A stretch of DNA of 64,000 bases, taken from assembly GCA_016458225.1 (NCBI GenBank), contig JAEMGR010000003.1, positions 558,001-622,000 on the forward strand. Direction: 5' to 3'. This document shows positions 38,193-48,786 of the stretch, in pieces. How positions within the stretch are numbered: position 1 is the first letter of the stretch; every line of letters starts with the position of its first letter. A program made the translations under genes and the position numbers. The notes under the pieces are model-generated. The model was not told the DNA's origin. It searched no databases and saw only the letters and a program-made list of their open reading frames with translations. Source of the stretch: Myxococcaceae bacterium JPH2. Its GTDB lineage: Bacteria; Myxococcota; Myxococcia; Myxococcales; Myxococcaceae.

Positions 38193-39517
38193 CTACCGCG
38201 CGGCCACGGCCGTCTTGAGCGACTCCGAGCCCAGCGCACGCGCCAGCGTGGCGCGCGACGTGGCGAGGTCGTAGTTGGCCTGGACGTGCTGCGCGGCGGC
38301 GTTGGTGTAGGCCACCTGCGCGTCGCTCAGCTCGATGATGTTGCCCACGCCGGCCTGATAGCGGCCTTCCGCCAGCCGCAGCCGCTCGCGTGCGTTCACC
38401 TGCGCCTCCTCCGCGGCGGAGAGCGCCTCGCGCGAGGCCACCACCGCGAGCCGGGCCTGCTCCACCTGGAGCCGCACCTGCTGCCGCAAGAGGTCGCGCT
38501 GGGCCTGGAGGTCCCGCAGCGTGGCGCGCTGCTCGCTCACCTGCGCGCGCGTGAGTCCGCCCTGGAACAACGGCCAGCTCAACGACAGGCCACCCGTCGC
38601 GTTGAGGCGGTTGTCCACCACGGGGTCCTCGCCCGTGTCCGCCACGTTGGCGGTGGCGCTCAGGCTGGGCCAGTACCCACCGCCCGTCGCGCGCACGGTC
38701 AGCTCCTGCGCTTGAATCTGGCGGTCCCTCGCGGCCACGTCCGAGCGGGCCGCCAGCGCGCGCGTCACCAGCGGCTCCAACGGCTGGTCCTCGCCCTCCA
38801 CCGGCACCACCGCCACGTCCTGGACGGAGTAGTCCGTGGCGGTCTCCACGCCCATGGCCTGATTGAGCTGGGCCTTGGCGGTGGCGTAGCCGTTCTGCGC
38901 GCGGATGTTCGCCACCTGCGCGTTGGCGCGCGCGGTGCGCTGCTGGAGCAAGTCAATCTCCGGCCGACTGCCCACCTGCACCGCGGCGGTCACCTGCCGC
39001 AGCCGAGCCTCCTCGCTCTGGAGCGTCTCGCGCGCCACGTCCAGCAGCGCCTTCTGCGTGAGCACGTTGAAGTACGCCGAGCGCACGTCGAGCAGCACGT
39101 CCTGGAGCACCTGCTCCTGGTTCTGCGTCTGGGCTTCCGCGCTCTGCTTGGAGGCGTTGTAGCGGCCGGTGGTGCGGCCAAAGTCATACAGGAGCTGGGT
39201 GGCCGTCACGCCCGCGCTGAAGCGCCGCGACGTCCCGGTCACCGTGGGGTTGGAGCCCGTGCCCGGCGGGGTCTGCACCACGTTGCGGTTGTTCGTCCCC
39301 ACCTCGTAGCTGGCGTTGGCGTTCACCTGGGGCAGCAGGCTGGAGCGCGACTGGTCCACCCGCGCCCGCGCCGCGTCGGTGCCCGCCTGGGCCGAGCGGA
39401 GCTGGGGCTGGTGCTCGCGCGCCGAGGACTCCGCCTCCTCGAGCGACAGGACCCGGCTCTCCGGAGCCTGGGCGCCGGCGGGAAGGGCCAGCAGCAGCAT
39501 CAACGGAAGCGCGCGCA

Positions 39518-39518
<1 letters not shown>
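38193..39518 (-). CDS. TolC-family outer membrane efflux protein
   Basis: 441 residues with signal peptide (MRALPLMLLLALPAGAQA). Two tandem OEP repeats show the expected coiled-coil pattern: LEEAESSAREHQPQLRSAQAGTDAARARVDQSRSSLLPQVNANAS, and RDLQAQRDLLRQQVRLQVEQARLAVVASREALSAAEEAQVNARERLRLAEGRYQAGVGNIIELSDAQVAYTNA. The phrase AEGRYQAGVGNIIELSDAQ is diagnostic. It forms the outer-membrane tunnel for the MacA/MacB-type pump encoded just before it. ATG 39518 shares one base with the permease stop. Confidence 0.95.
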
Positions 39519-40746
<1,228 letters not shown>

Positions 40747-40750
<4 letters not shown>

Positions 40751-41505
40751 GGCCCCACCCCCTCTTCCGCGGTCTCGGCGGGGACGACGGCGGGGCTCGG
40801 CGCCTGGTGCTTGTCGGACACGATGCGGCCGTCCTTCACCACCACCACCCGCTGCGTGAACGAGGCCACGTCCGGCTCGTGCGTCACCAGGACGAGCGTG
40901 AGCCCCTCCTTCTGGAGCTGCTGGAACAACGCCATCACCTCGATGCTGGTGCGCGAGTCCAGGTTGCCCGTGGGCTCGTCCGCCAGGATGACGCGAGGGC
41001 GCCCCACCAGCGCGCGAGCGATGGCCACGCGCTGCTGCTGTCCACCGGAGAGCTGGCGCGGGTGATGATCCAACCGCGACCCCAGCCCCACGCGCTCCAG
41101 CGCTTCCTTCGCCCGAGCGCGGCGCTCCTTGCCCGGGACACCCGCGTAGAGCATGGGCAGCTCCACGTTCTCCAGCGCGGTGGTGCGCGCCAAGAGGTTG
41201 AAGCTCTGGAACACGAAGCCCAGCGTGCGATTGCGCACGCGCGCGAGCCCGTCCCGGTCCAGCCGCGCCACGTCCCGCCCTTCCAGCAGGTACTCGCCCT
41301 GGGTGGGCCGATCCAAGCAGCCCAGGATGTTCATCAGCGTGGACTTGCCCGAACCGCTGGAGCCCATGATGGCGACGAACTCGCCCGGCTCCACCGTGAA
41401 GTCCACTCCGCGCAGCGCCCGGACCTCGACATCGCCCGTGCGGTACACCTTGCTCACGCCCCGCAACTGCACGACGGGGGGCGGCCGTCCCTTGCCCGCG
41501 TCCAT
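40747..41505 (-). CDS. MacB-type ABC ATPase
   Basis: 252 residues of the LolD/MacB ATPase group. Walker A GSSGSGKSTLMN, Q-loop LGFVFQSFNLLARTTALENVELPMLYAG, signature LSGGQQQRVAIARAL, Walker B RVILADEPTGNLDSRTS and switch His in LVTHEPDVA. The LDRPTQGEYLLEGRDV insert and the YxG-type coupling region fit MacB rather than nutrient importers. It powers the tripartite pump with the neighbouring permease, the adaptor encoded upstream and the TolC-like protein. A short Pro-rich tail follows residue 230. Confidence 0.95.
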
Positions 41506-41525
41506 CCGGCTCTCCTTCCCCTCGC

Positions 41526-42869
41526 CTAGAACGGTCCGCGACGCATGCCCGGCGGTCGTCCGCCACCGAGTCCACCCGGAGGTGCTCCCGTGTTGGTGGG
41601 CGAGGCCGTGGCGCCGGGGGTGGTGGAGCCCGTGATGATGGCGTCGCCCGCCTTCAGCTCTCCCTCGACAAGCTCCGTGTACGTGCCGTCCGTCATGCCG
41701 GTGCGCACGCGCACGGGCTCGGGGTGGGCCTGCTCGCCCTCGCCGCGCAGCACGTACAGCGCCCGGGTGCCATCCGGAGCACGGTCCGGAGACATGGGCG
41801 CGGCCGGCGGCTGGCCCGGCGCGCCCGTGACGGGCACCGGGGGCCGGAAGCGCAGCGCCGCGTTGGGCACGGACAGCGCGTCATGCTTCTCGCCGGTGAT
41901 GATGGTGGCGTTGGCCGTCATGCCCGGCTTGAGCTTGAGGTCCGGGTTGCTCACGTCGATGACGGCGTCGTACGTGACGACGTTCTGCACCGTCTGCGCC
42001 GCGTTGCGAATCTGCCGGATGATGCCGCTGAAGCGCTCACCGGGATAGGCATCCACCGTGAAGGTGGCCTTCATGCCCGGCTCCAGCCGGCCCACGTCGG
42101 ACTCGGCCACGCTGGTGTCCACCTGCATCTTGCGCAGGTCCTCCGCGATGGTGAACAGCGTGGGCGCCTGGAGCGAAGCGGCCACCGTCTGCCCCACGTC
42201 CACGCTGCGCGAAATCACGATGCCGTCGGTGGGTGAGACGATGGTCGTGTACTTCTCGTTGACCTCGGCCTCGTTGAGCGCGGCCTGCGCCTGCGCCAGC
42301 GAGCCCTCGGAGGCCATCACCTCGGCCGCCGCGCCCGCCGCGCTGGACTCGGCCGTGTCCAACTCCGACTGCGAGATGAACTGCTGGGCCCGCAGCGCGC
42401 GCGAGCGGTCGGCCTGCTTGCGCGCCACGTCCGCCATCACCTTCGCCTTTTGAAGGTTGGCGCGCGCCGCCGTCATGTTCGCCTTCGCCCGAGCCAGCGC
42501 CGCCTGCACGAGCTGCGGATCGATGCGGGCGATGACCTGCCCCTTCTTCACCGGCGAGTTGTAGTCGACGTTGATTTCCTGGATGCGGCCGGACACCTGA
42601 CTGCCGACCTGCACCGTCACCAACGCGGACAAGGTGCCGGTGGCCGTGACCTTCGACACCAGCCGCCGCGGCTCCACCTTCGCCGTCTCGTAGGTCGGGA
42701 GCGCCGACTTCGCGGACGCTTGCACGCGCCACCAGCCCACCACGCCCAACCCCACCACGCCCACCGTCACCCAGACCCAACGGGAGATCCGCCGCGCGCG
42801 GCCCTCCTCCTCGAAGGAGGCCGGCACCGGCTGCGCCACTTCTCTTGGCATCTCGTTCACGACCTTCAT
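41526..42869 (-). CDS. MacA-type periplasmic adaptor (HlyD/RND MFP family)
   Basis: 447 residues. A cytoplasmic N-terminus is followed by one membrane helix (about 28-47, WVWVTVGVVGLGVVGWW). Next come a lipoyl-like half (VTVQVGSQVSGRIQEINVDYNSPVKKGQVIARID), a long alpha-hairpin with coiled-coil (AALARAKANMTAARANLQKAK to AQAALNEAEV), the second lipoyl half (YTTIVSPTDGIVISRSVDVGQTVAA), the beta-barrel domain, and a MacA-type tail rich in Pro/Gly. It bridges the ABC pump and TolC-like channel. Gap to the histidine kinase gene upstream is 45 bases. Confidence 0.95.
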   Translation of the reverse strand: MKVVNEMPREVAQPVPASFEEEGRARRISRWVWVTVGVVGLGVVGWWRVQASAKSALPTYETAKVEPRRLVSKVTATGTLSALVTVQVGSQVSGRIQEINVDYNSPVKKGQVIARIDPQLVQAALARAKANMTAARANLQKAKVMADVARKQADRSRALRAQQFISQSELDTAESSAAGAAAEVMASEGSLAQAQAALNEAEVNEKYTTIVSPTDGIVISRSVDVGQTVAASLQAPTLFTIAEDLRKMQVDTSVAESDVGRLEPGMKATFTVDAYPGERFSGIIRQIRNAAQTVQNVVTYDAVIDVSNPDLKLKPGMTANATIITGEKHDALSVPNAALRFRPPVPVTGAPGQPPAAPMSPDRAPDGTRALYVLRGEGEQAHPEPVRVRTGMTDGTYTELVEGELKAGDAIITGSTTPGATASPTNTGAPPGGLGGGRPPGMRRGPF

Positions 42870-42914
42870 GCTACGGGTGTAGGGCCTGGGGCATTACGGT
42901 GAATCTCGCCCGTA

Positions 42915-44327
42915 TTACGAAAGATGACGGGCCTCGGGGCTGGCTGCCTGCCCGGCCTCCTGCGCCACCCCGGGGAGCCTGACGCGCACGAGCGTGCCCT
43001 GCCCCGGCCGACTCTCCAGCGTGAGCGTGCCCCCGTGGGCATCCACGATGCGCCGCACCAACGTGAGCCCCAGCCCCACGCCGCCCGTGGTGCGCGCGCG
43101 GCTGCGGTCGGTCCGGAAGAACGGCGTGCCAATGCGAGGCAGGTCCTCCGACTCGATGCCGATGCCCTCGTCGGACACCTCCACCACCAGGCCTTCGCCC
43201 TCGGGCCTCGCCTGGAGCCGCACCTGCGTGCCCGGCTCGGAGTACTTGCCCGCGTTGTCGAGCAGGTTGTCGAGCACCCGGCGCAGCAGCACGGGGTCCG
43301 CCACCAACGACGGCAGTGGCTCCTCCACGCGCACGTCCAGGTGATGACGGCTCCACGAACTCCGGAAGCGCTGCGCGGCCTTGTCCACCAACATCCGAGG
43401 CTCCACCCGCTGCACGCGCAGGGGCGGCGAGGCGCCCGTGGACCCTTCCGCGCCCAGCTCCAGCCGCGACGTCGTCAGCACGTCGTCCACCAGTCGCTCC
43501 AGGTCGGACAGGTCCTCCGCGATGTCCGCGAGCGACTCGCGCGCCATGGTCGCGTCGCCCTCGGAGGCCAGGTCCAACGCCACGCGGATGCGGGACAGCG
43601 GCGTGCGCAGCTCGTGCGACACGTTGGCGAGCAGCTCCTTCTGCGAACGCAAAAGCAAGGTGATGCGCCCGGCCATCTCGTCGAAGGCCTCGGACACTTC
43701 ACCCAGTTCGTCCTGGCGTCGCAGGCCCGTGCGCACATCCAAGCGTCCCGCGCCGAACGAGCGCGCCGCAGCCGCCAGCTTCAACAGCGGCACCGCCAAC
43801 GTGCGCGCGAAGAGGACGGACGTGATGGCCGTGCACACCAGCACCAGCCCCACGAAGAAGGGCACGTGCCCATCCGGCGGAGGCGGCGGAGGCCACGACA
43901 CGCTCGTGTACACCTGCATGGAGCCCGGCCAGGGCCCCAGCGCGGTGAAGGGTCCCGGCGGGCCCGAGACCCTCCCGGGCCGGCTCGCCACGGAATCCAG
44001 CTCGTCTCCTCGCAAGGGAGGCGCGGGGATGGGCCGGGTGTTGGCGAGCAGATGGCCATCCACCCGGCGCACCGTCACCTGCACGCCCATGCGCGAACGG
44101 GCCCGCTCCAGCGAGGCCTGGAGCGCGGCGGGGTCCTCCGCCTGCCGGGCCCACTCATCGCTGAGATAGGAGACCTCCTCGACGAGGCGCGTCTTCCACG
44201 GCTGGTCGCGCAGGAAGTCTCGCGCCACCGCGAGCGTGACGGCGACGAGCACGAGCTGCGCCACACCCACCAGGTAGATGCGCGGCAGCAAGCCCGTGGG
44301 GAGTCGAAGCCAGCGACGAAGGCTCAC
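42915..44327 (-). CDS. Membrane sensor histidine kinase
   Basis: 470 residues with two N-terminal membrane helices (about 14-36 and 156-178) flanking a periplasmic sensor of about 115 residues. A HAMP domain runs to about 225. The dimerisation box is NVSHELRTPLSRIRVAL with phospho-acceptor His238. The ATPase boxes are DNLLDNAGKYSEPG (N), VEVSDEGIGIESEDL (G1) and RTTGGVGLGLTLVRRI (G2). It is the CpxA/EnvZ type. The gene overlaps the response regulator by 4 bases and stands just ahead of the macA-type gene, so it probably controls the efflux operon it sits in. Confidence 0.95.
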   Translation of the reverse strand: MSLRRWLRLPTGLLPRIYLVGVAQLVLVAVTLAVARDFLRDQPWKTRLVEEVSYLSDEWARQAEDPAALQASLERARSRMGVQVTVRRVDGHLLANTRPIPAPPLRGDELDSVASRPGRVSGPPGPFTALGPWPGSMQVYTSVSWPPPPPPDGHVPFFVGLVLVCTAITSVLFARTLAVPLLKLAAAARSFGAGRLDVRTGLRRQDELGEVSEAFDEMAGRITLLLRSQKELLANVSHELRTPLSRIRVALDLASEGDATMARESLADIAEDLSDLERLVDDVLTTSRLELGAEGSTGASPPLRVQRVEPRMLVDKAAQRFRSSWSRHHLDVRVEEPLPSLVADPVLLRRVLDNLLDNAGKYSEPGTQVRLQARPEGEGLVVEVSDEGIGIESEDLPRIGTPFFRTDRSRARTTGGVGLGLTLVRRIVDAHGGTLTLESRPGQGTLVRVRLPGVAQEAGQAASPEARHLS

Positions 44328-45055
44328 GACTCGTCTCCTGTCGCGAGCATGTAGCCCGCGCCCCGCACGGTCTTCAGCAGGCGCGGGTTGCGCGGGTCCT
44401 CCTCCAGCTTCTGGCGCAGGCGGAAGATGTGCACGTCCACCGAGCGGTCGAACACCTCCTCAGCGCTGCCCTTCACCAGGTCGAGGAGCTGCTCGCGGCT
44501 GAGCACCCGGCCCGCGCGCTCGGCGAGCACGCGCAGCAGGCTGAACTCATACGTGGTCAGCGCGAGCGCCTTTCCATCCAACGTGGCGCGGAGGCTGCGG
44601 GGGTCCAATACCAGACGTCCCACCTGCACCGGCTGACTGGAGGGCCCCACCTTGCCGCGCGCGCGCCGCACCTGCGCGCGGATGCGAGCCAGCAGCTCGC
44701 GCGACGAGTAGGGCTTGGGCAGATAGTCATCCGCGCCGGACTCCAGCCCGAGCACGCGGTCCGCCTCCTCGCCTCGGGCGGTGAGCATGATGATGGGCAC
44801 ATCCGTGCGCGTGCGCAGCTCGCGACATACCTCCAGGCCGTCTCGGCCCGGCAACATCAGGTCCAGGAGGATGACGTCGAACGCGTGGCGCGTGGCCTCG
44901 AAGAGGGCGTCCGAGCCGTTGTGCGCCACGGTGATGACCAGGCCGTGCTCCTGGAGGTAGCGCGCGGTGAGACGGGCGAGTCGCTCGTCATCCTCCACGA
45001 GCAGCACCTGGACAGTGCCCTCGTCGGAAGGGGTGGGGCGTGTCGTCGTCTCCAT
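44324..45055 (-). CDS. OmpR-family response regulator
   Basis: 243 residues. The receiver domain (about 15-128) has the acidic pocket EDD, phospho-acceptor Asp65 in VILLDLMLPGRDG, Thr in MLTARGEE and Lys in DDYLPKPYSSREL. The DNA-binding winged helix follows (about 140-238: VGRLVLDPRSLRATLDGKALALTTYEFSLLRVLAERAGRVLSREQLLD, SVDVHIFRLRQKLEEDPRNPRLLKTVRGAGYML). It is first in the regulator-kinase-MacA-MacB-TolC transcription unit and divergent from the Spy-like lipoprotein gene, both of which are plausible targets. Confidence 0.96.
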   Translation of the reverse strand: METTTRPTPSDEGTVQVLLVEDDERLARLTARYLQEHGLVITVAHNGSDALFEATRHAFDVILLDLMLPGRDGLEVCRELRTRTDVPIIMLTARGEEADRVLGLESGADDYLPKPYSSRELLARIRAQVRRARGKVGPSSQPVQVGRLVLDPRSLRATLDGKALALTTYEFSLLRVLAERAGRVLSREQLLDLVKGSAEEVFDRSVDVHIFRLRQKLEEDPRNPRLLKTVRGAGYMLATGDES

Positions 45056-45378
45056 GGACCATCTCTCCCGCGTGTACTGGCCGTCCTCCGCAAGTTAGCC
45101 GCGCTGAAGGCAAGTTGCGGCCCGGAGACGTCGAGGGGGTCCGATCTCCTCTCCGAAGACCAGCACTGGCATGTCCGCCCCCGAGCCGCGCCATGCAACG
45201 TCGCACTGGCATGTGTCCGAGAAGCTACCGCCGCATGACGAAATATTACGGCCAGCCAACCCGACATCCTCCGTAACGGGCCGTTCATGGCGAGGACATG
45301 ACAGCTCGCCAGCGTGCCTGGATGCCATCCCTGGAAGGTCTCGTCAGACTGGGAATGGCTCGCGTCACGAGGAACCGC
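45056..45378. other. Divergent regulatory region of efflux regulator and Spy-like gene
   Basis: About 320 bases between the response-regulator gene (minus) and the Spy-like gene (plus). It contains an AT-richer patch near 45235-45260 (GACGAAATATTACGG), the best promoter-like composition. The layout, a regulator divergent from a Spy/CpxP-like gene, recalls the cpxRA-cpxP arrangement. I could not identify a repeated regulator box with certainty. Confidence 0.4.
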
Positions 45379-45984
45379 ATGTCTCGCCCGCTGCTGCCGC
45401 CCTGGCTCTTGCTGTCACTGCCCCTGCTCGCTTGTTCCCACTCGCCCCCCGCGCAGCCCGCGCCCGAGGCCGAGCGGTGGAGCAGCCCCGCCTTCCGCTC
45501 ATCGCTCGCGCTGCTGCTGGACCACCGCGCCGAGCTTCAACTGAGCGAGGAGCAGGTCCCTCGCCTGCAGGACCTGGAGCGAGCGCTTCAGGAGAAGAAC
45601 GGCCCCTTGCGCGACAAGCTCCGCGACCTGCGCCCGAAGCGCGCGGACACCGAGGGCCGACACGGCGGCGGCTTCAGTCCTTCGGGTGGCGGGAGAGGAA
45701 TGGGCGGCGGCATGGGAGGAGGAATGGGCGGCGGACATGTGGGCGGCAGCCACGTGGGAGGCATGGGCGGCCCGCGCGGCGGCGGCTCCGCCGATGGCGA
45801 CCGTCCGTCGCGCATGAAGGAAGCCGAGGCCCTCTGGCAGCAGATGGAAGACAACGACACGCAGGCCTATCTGGAAGCGGAGAAGGTGCTCAGCGCGCAG
45901 CAGCAGCCCCGGGCGCGTGAGCTGGTGTCGCAGCAGCGCGAGGCCCTGCTCCAGATGCGGGAGCGGATGCGGGAGAATCGCTGA
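45379..45984 (+). CDS. Spy/CpxP-like periplasmic lipoprotein with Gly/Met/His-rich linker
   Basis: 201 residues from ATG 45379, which has GAGGA in front; the upstream open frame has no such site. The lipobox is LPLLA-Cys19. A helical segment (about 40-95: ALLLDHRAELQLSEEQVPRLQDLERALQEKNGPLRDKLRDL) matches the Spy/CpxP LTxxQ-like fold. A Gly-Met-His repeat segment follows (about 107-137). Then comes a second helical region (EALWQQMEDNDTQAYLEAEKVLSAQQQPRARELVSQQREALLQMRERMR). Spy-like proteins are envelope-stress or metal chaperones. Facing the response regulator, it is a likely target of that system. Confidence 0.8.
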   Translation: MSRPLLPPWLLLSLPLLACSHSPPAQPAPEAERWSSPAFRSSLALLLDHRAELQLSEEQVPRLQDLERALQEKNGPLRDKLRDLRPKRADTEGRHGGGFSPSGGGRGMGGGMGGGMGGGHVGGSHVGGMGGPRGGGSADGDRPSRMKEAEALWQQMEDNDTQAYLEAEKVLSAQQQPRARELVSQQREALLQMRERMRENR

Positions 45985-46103
45985 TGCTCTGGGCCTGCTT
46001 CTGGCTGCTCCCGCCAAAGCCGTCTCCCGCGCCACGCCCGCGCAAGAAGCCCGCGCCGCGTCCGAGCAAGAAGCGGCTCAAGCCTCGCCGTGCGCCGCAC
46101 TGA
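45984..46103 (+). CDS. Possible 39-residue basic peptide, translationally coupled
   Basis: An ATG overlaps the stop of the Spy-like gene (TGATG) and opens a 39-codon frame. The predicted peptide starts with a hydrophobic MLWACFWLLPP and continues with Pro, Lys and Arg only (PRPRKKPAPRPSKKRLKP). It has no ribosome site of its own beyond coupling. It overlaps the 3' end of the convergent ligase gene by 26 bases. It may be a real small gene or a chance frame in Pro/Ala-rich DNA. Confidence 0.3.
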   Translation: MLWACFWLLPPKPSPAPRPRKKPAPRPSKKRLKPRRAPH

Positions 46104-47592
46104 GCGCGCGGCGATCCACCTTGCCCGCGGACGTGCGCGGCAGCGCCTCGAGGAGGCGCACCGAGCGCGGCGTCTTGTAGCGAGCCAGCCGTCCCTCACA
46201 GAACCCCAGCAGCGCCTCGGATGAGAGCGAGGCGCCCACGCGCGGCACGACGAGCGCGCGAGGCGTCTCACCCCAGCGCGCATCGGGCACACCGATGACC
46301 GCCACCTCGGCGACGTCCGGATGGCCGGCGAGCACGCTCTCCACCTCGGAGGGATAGATGTTCTCGCCTCCGGAGATGATGAGGTCCTTGCTCCGCCCCA
46401 CGATGCGGAACGCGCCGTCCTCATCGCGCGTGGCCAGGTCCCCCGTGCGCAGCCACCCCTCCACGAACGCGCGAGCGGTCTCCTCGGGACGCCGCCAGTA
46501 CCCCGCGCACAGGTGGGGTCCGCGCAGCAGCAGCTCGCCCACGTCGCCCGGACGAAGCGCACCGTCGACCTTCGCTTCGACGTGGAAGAGCGGCACGCCC
46601 ACCGCGCCCGGCTTGCGGCGCGCATCCTCCGGCGGCAGCCAGAAGTTGTTGGGCCCCGCCTCCGTGAGCCCATAGCCCGTCTTGAACGCCACGCCTCGGG
46701 CGAAGAAGCGCTCGAACACCGGCGCGGGACACGGCGCGCCGCCGCTGATGAGCAACTTCACGCGGGAGAAGTCCACCGCGTCGAAGCGCGCGTGGCGCTG
46801 CATCTCGATGAACATGGTGGGCACGCCGAAGACGAGGTTGACCTCGCCGCCCTGGATGGCGTCGAACACCTGCGCCACCTCGAAGCCTCGACACACGAGC
46901 GACGCGCCCCCCGCGTACACCAGCGGCGTGGTGAAGACATTCAACCCGCCGGTGTGGAACAGCGGCGCGTTGAGCAGCGCCACGTCCTCGGACGTGAGGC
47001 CCCAGCTCACCACGGTGTTGGCTGCGTTGGCGGTGATGGAGCCATGCGTGAGGATGGCTGCCTTTGGCAGACCGGTGCTGCCGCCCGTGTAGCAGAGCAC
47101 CCACGGCGCATCCGCCTCCAGCGACAGCTCCGGCAGCAAGCCCTGCGACACGCCGTCCCGACTGGAGAACGGAAGCTCTCCCGCGCCCGGCTCACCCAAT
47201 GACACCCAATGCCGCACGCAGGGCGCCTCGGGCCTCACGGCATCCACCTGCGCGCGGAACTCCGGACCAAACACGAGCACCCACGGCTCCGCGTCCGCGA
47301 GCAGCGCCCGCAGCTCCACGGCGCTCAAGCGCCAGTTGAGCGGCTGGAGGATGGCGCCCAGCTTCGCGCAGGCGAAGAGCAGGTCCAGGAACTCCACGCA
47401 GTTGTGCGCGAGCACCGCCACGCGCGAGCCTCGCTCCACGCCGAGCTGTCGCAACAGGAGCGCGGTGCGATGCGCGGCGGCATCCCACGCGCGCCATGAG
47501 ATGCGACGGCCACCGTGAAGCGCGTCGATGAGCGCGGTGCGCTCCGGCGCGAGCAACGCTCGGCGGGCCAGCCAGTCATGGACGATGGGCAT
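46078..47592 (-). CDS. Acyl-CoA synthetase / AMP-dependent ligase
   Basis: 504 residues from ATG 47592 (MPIVHDWLARRALL). It adenylates a carboxylic acid and transfers it to CoA. The ATP loop is CYTGGSTGLPKAAILTHG; motif FHTGGLNVFTTPL, GYGLTEAGPNN, EGWLRTGDLATRDEDGAFRIVGRSKDLIISGGENIYPSEVES and the catalytic lysine PRTSAGKVDRRAL are all intact. The chain length of the substrate is not readable. A second ligase of the same class lies at 54680. Start 70 bases from the dehydrogenase gene stop on the same strand. Confidence 0.93.
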   Translation of the reverse strand: MPIVHDWLARRALLAPERTALIDALHGGRRISWRAWDAAAHRTALLLRQLGVERGSRVAVLAHNCVEFLDLLFACAKLGAILQPLNWRLSAVELRALLADAEPWVLVFGPEFRAQVDAVRPEAPCVRHWVSLGEPGAGELPFSSRDGVSQGLLPELSLEADAPWVLCYTGGSTGLPKAAILTHGSITANAANTVVSWGLTSEDVALLNAPLFHTGGLNVFTTPLVYAGGASLVCRGFEVAQVFDAIQGGEVNLVFGVPTMFIEMQRHARFDAVDFSRVKLLISGGAPCPAPVFERFFARGVAFKTGYGLTEAGPNNFWLPPEDARRKPGAVGVPLFHVEAKVDGALRPGDVGELLLRGPHLCAGYWRRPEETARAFVEGWLRTGDLATRDEDGAFRIVGRSKDLIISGGENIYPSEVESVLAGHPDVAEVAVIGVPDARWGETPRALVVPRVGASLSSEALLGFCEGRLARYKTPRSVRLLEALPRTSAGKVDRRALSAAHGEA

Positions 47593-47661
47593 GAGCCCAA
47601 GGCTAGAGCGAACCGCGCCGACGCGACATGGCCATTTCACGGCGGCCCGCGCCGCGTGAAC

Positions 47662-48699
47662 TCACGGTATCAACACGAGCTTGCCCACCGTGGTGCCGGA
47701 CTCCAACGCGCGGTGCGCATCCGCCACCTGGTCGAACGGGAACGTCGTCACCCGAGGCGCCACCAGCCGCCCCGCCTCTACCCACCCGAGCAGGCGAGTC
47801 ATGGCCTCCTGGAGGATGCTTCGCGACTCGAACAGGTACGAGAGATTGAAGGCGAGCACGCTCGTGTTGTCGTTCGTCAGCGTGAGCGGATTGAACCGCG
47901 GCGTGCGCAACCAATCCCAAGCGAGCCTGGCGAAGTTCGGTCGCCCGCCCTGGCGCGGCAGCATCGAGTGGAAGCCGTAGATGATGAGCTTCCCCGGCGA
48001 CGCGAGGTGCCGGTAGCTCTCGCGCAGCGTGGTGGGGCCGTTCGCGTCCAGCACCACGTCATATCCGCGCGGCGCGGCGTGCTGGGCCACCACCCACAAG
48101 TCCTCGCGGCTCTTGTCGATGACGACCTCCGCCCCCAGCTCGCGCGCGACCGCCACCTTGTGCGGACCACCCACCACTCCGACCATCCGGCATCCCGCGA
48201 TGCGGCCAATCTGGAGCAGCGCGCCGCCCACGCCGCCCGCCGCCGAGTGCACCAACACATTCGCGCCCGGCTTCGGATGCGCCAGCTCCCACAGCGCGTA
48301 GTACGCGGTGAGGAACACCGCCGGGAAGCCCGCCGCCTGCGCCATCGTCCAGCCCGCCGGCAAGGCGAACACCTGATGTCTGGGGATGCGCACGTGTGTG
48401 GCATAGCCATCGAAGCGCGTCACGCCGAACACGCGCATGCCCGGTGACACATCCGTCACATCCGGGCCCACCGCCGCCACCGTCCCGGCCACCTCGAAGC
48501 CTGGGGTGATGGGCCACCCCACGTATTCCTTGGCAGAGGAATACAAACCCATGCGGACGACACAGTCCGCGTAGTTCACGCCCACCGCCTCGGTCGCGAT
48601 GACCACCTCGCCCGGGCCCGGTTCGGGCACGGACATGGACTCAATCAACAGTCGCTCGTGACCGCCTGCTTTGTGAATGACGACCTTTCGCGCGCGCAT
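47662..48699 (-). CDS. Medium-chain zinc-type alcohol dehydrogenase / quinone oxidoreductase
   Basis: 345 residues. MDR-superfamily, quinone-oxidoreductase type. The N-terminal GroES-like part (VGVNYADCVVRMGLYSSAKEYVGWPITPGFEVAGTVAAVG) carries the qor-like VNYxD...PGFE signature, and the nucleotide-binding loop is VLVHSAAGGVGGALLQIGRIAG. It lacks the Cys set of structural zinc, so it is a zinc-free NADPH-dependent reductase. An insert around 250-300 (RTPRFNPLTLTNDNTSVLAFNLSYLFESR) is typical of the synaptic vesicle VAT-1-like subgroup. It shares an operon orientation with the upstream ligase and is divergent from the lipase. Confidence 0.92.
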   Translation of the reverse strand: MRARKVVIHKAGGHERLLIESMSVPEPGPGEVVIATEAVGVNYADCVVRMGLYSSAKEYVGWPITPGFEVAGTVAAVGPDVTDVSPGMRVFGVTRFDGYATHVRIPRHQVFALPAGWTMAQAAGFPAVFLTAYYALWELAHPKPGANVLVHSAAGGVGGALLQIGRIAGCRMVGVVGGPHKVAVARELGAEVVIDKSREDLWVVAQHAAPRGYDVVLDANGPTTLRESYRHLASPGKLIIYGFHSMLPRQGGRPNFARLAWDWLRTPRFNPLTLTNDNTSVLAFNLSYLFESRSILQEAMTRLLGWVEAGRLVAPRVTTFPFDQVADAHRALESGTTVGKLVLIP

Positions 48700-48786
48700 A
48701 GGCTCGCTCTACACTACGCAACGCGCTCGATGAACACTCCAACGGGTTCCGCGCGCGATTCCCCCACCACATCAAGGAGCAACACC

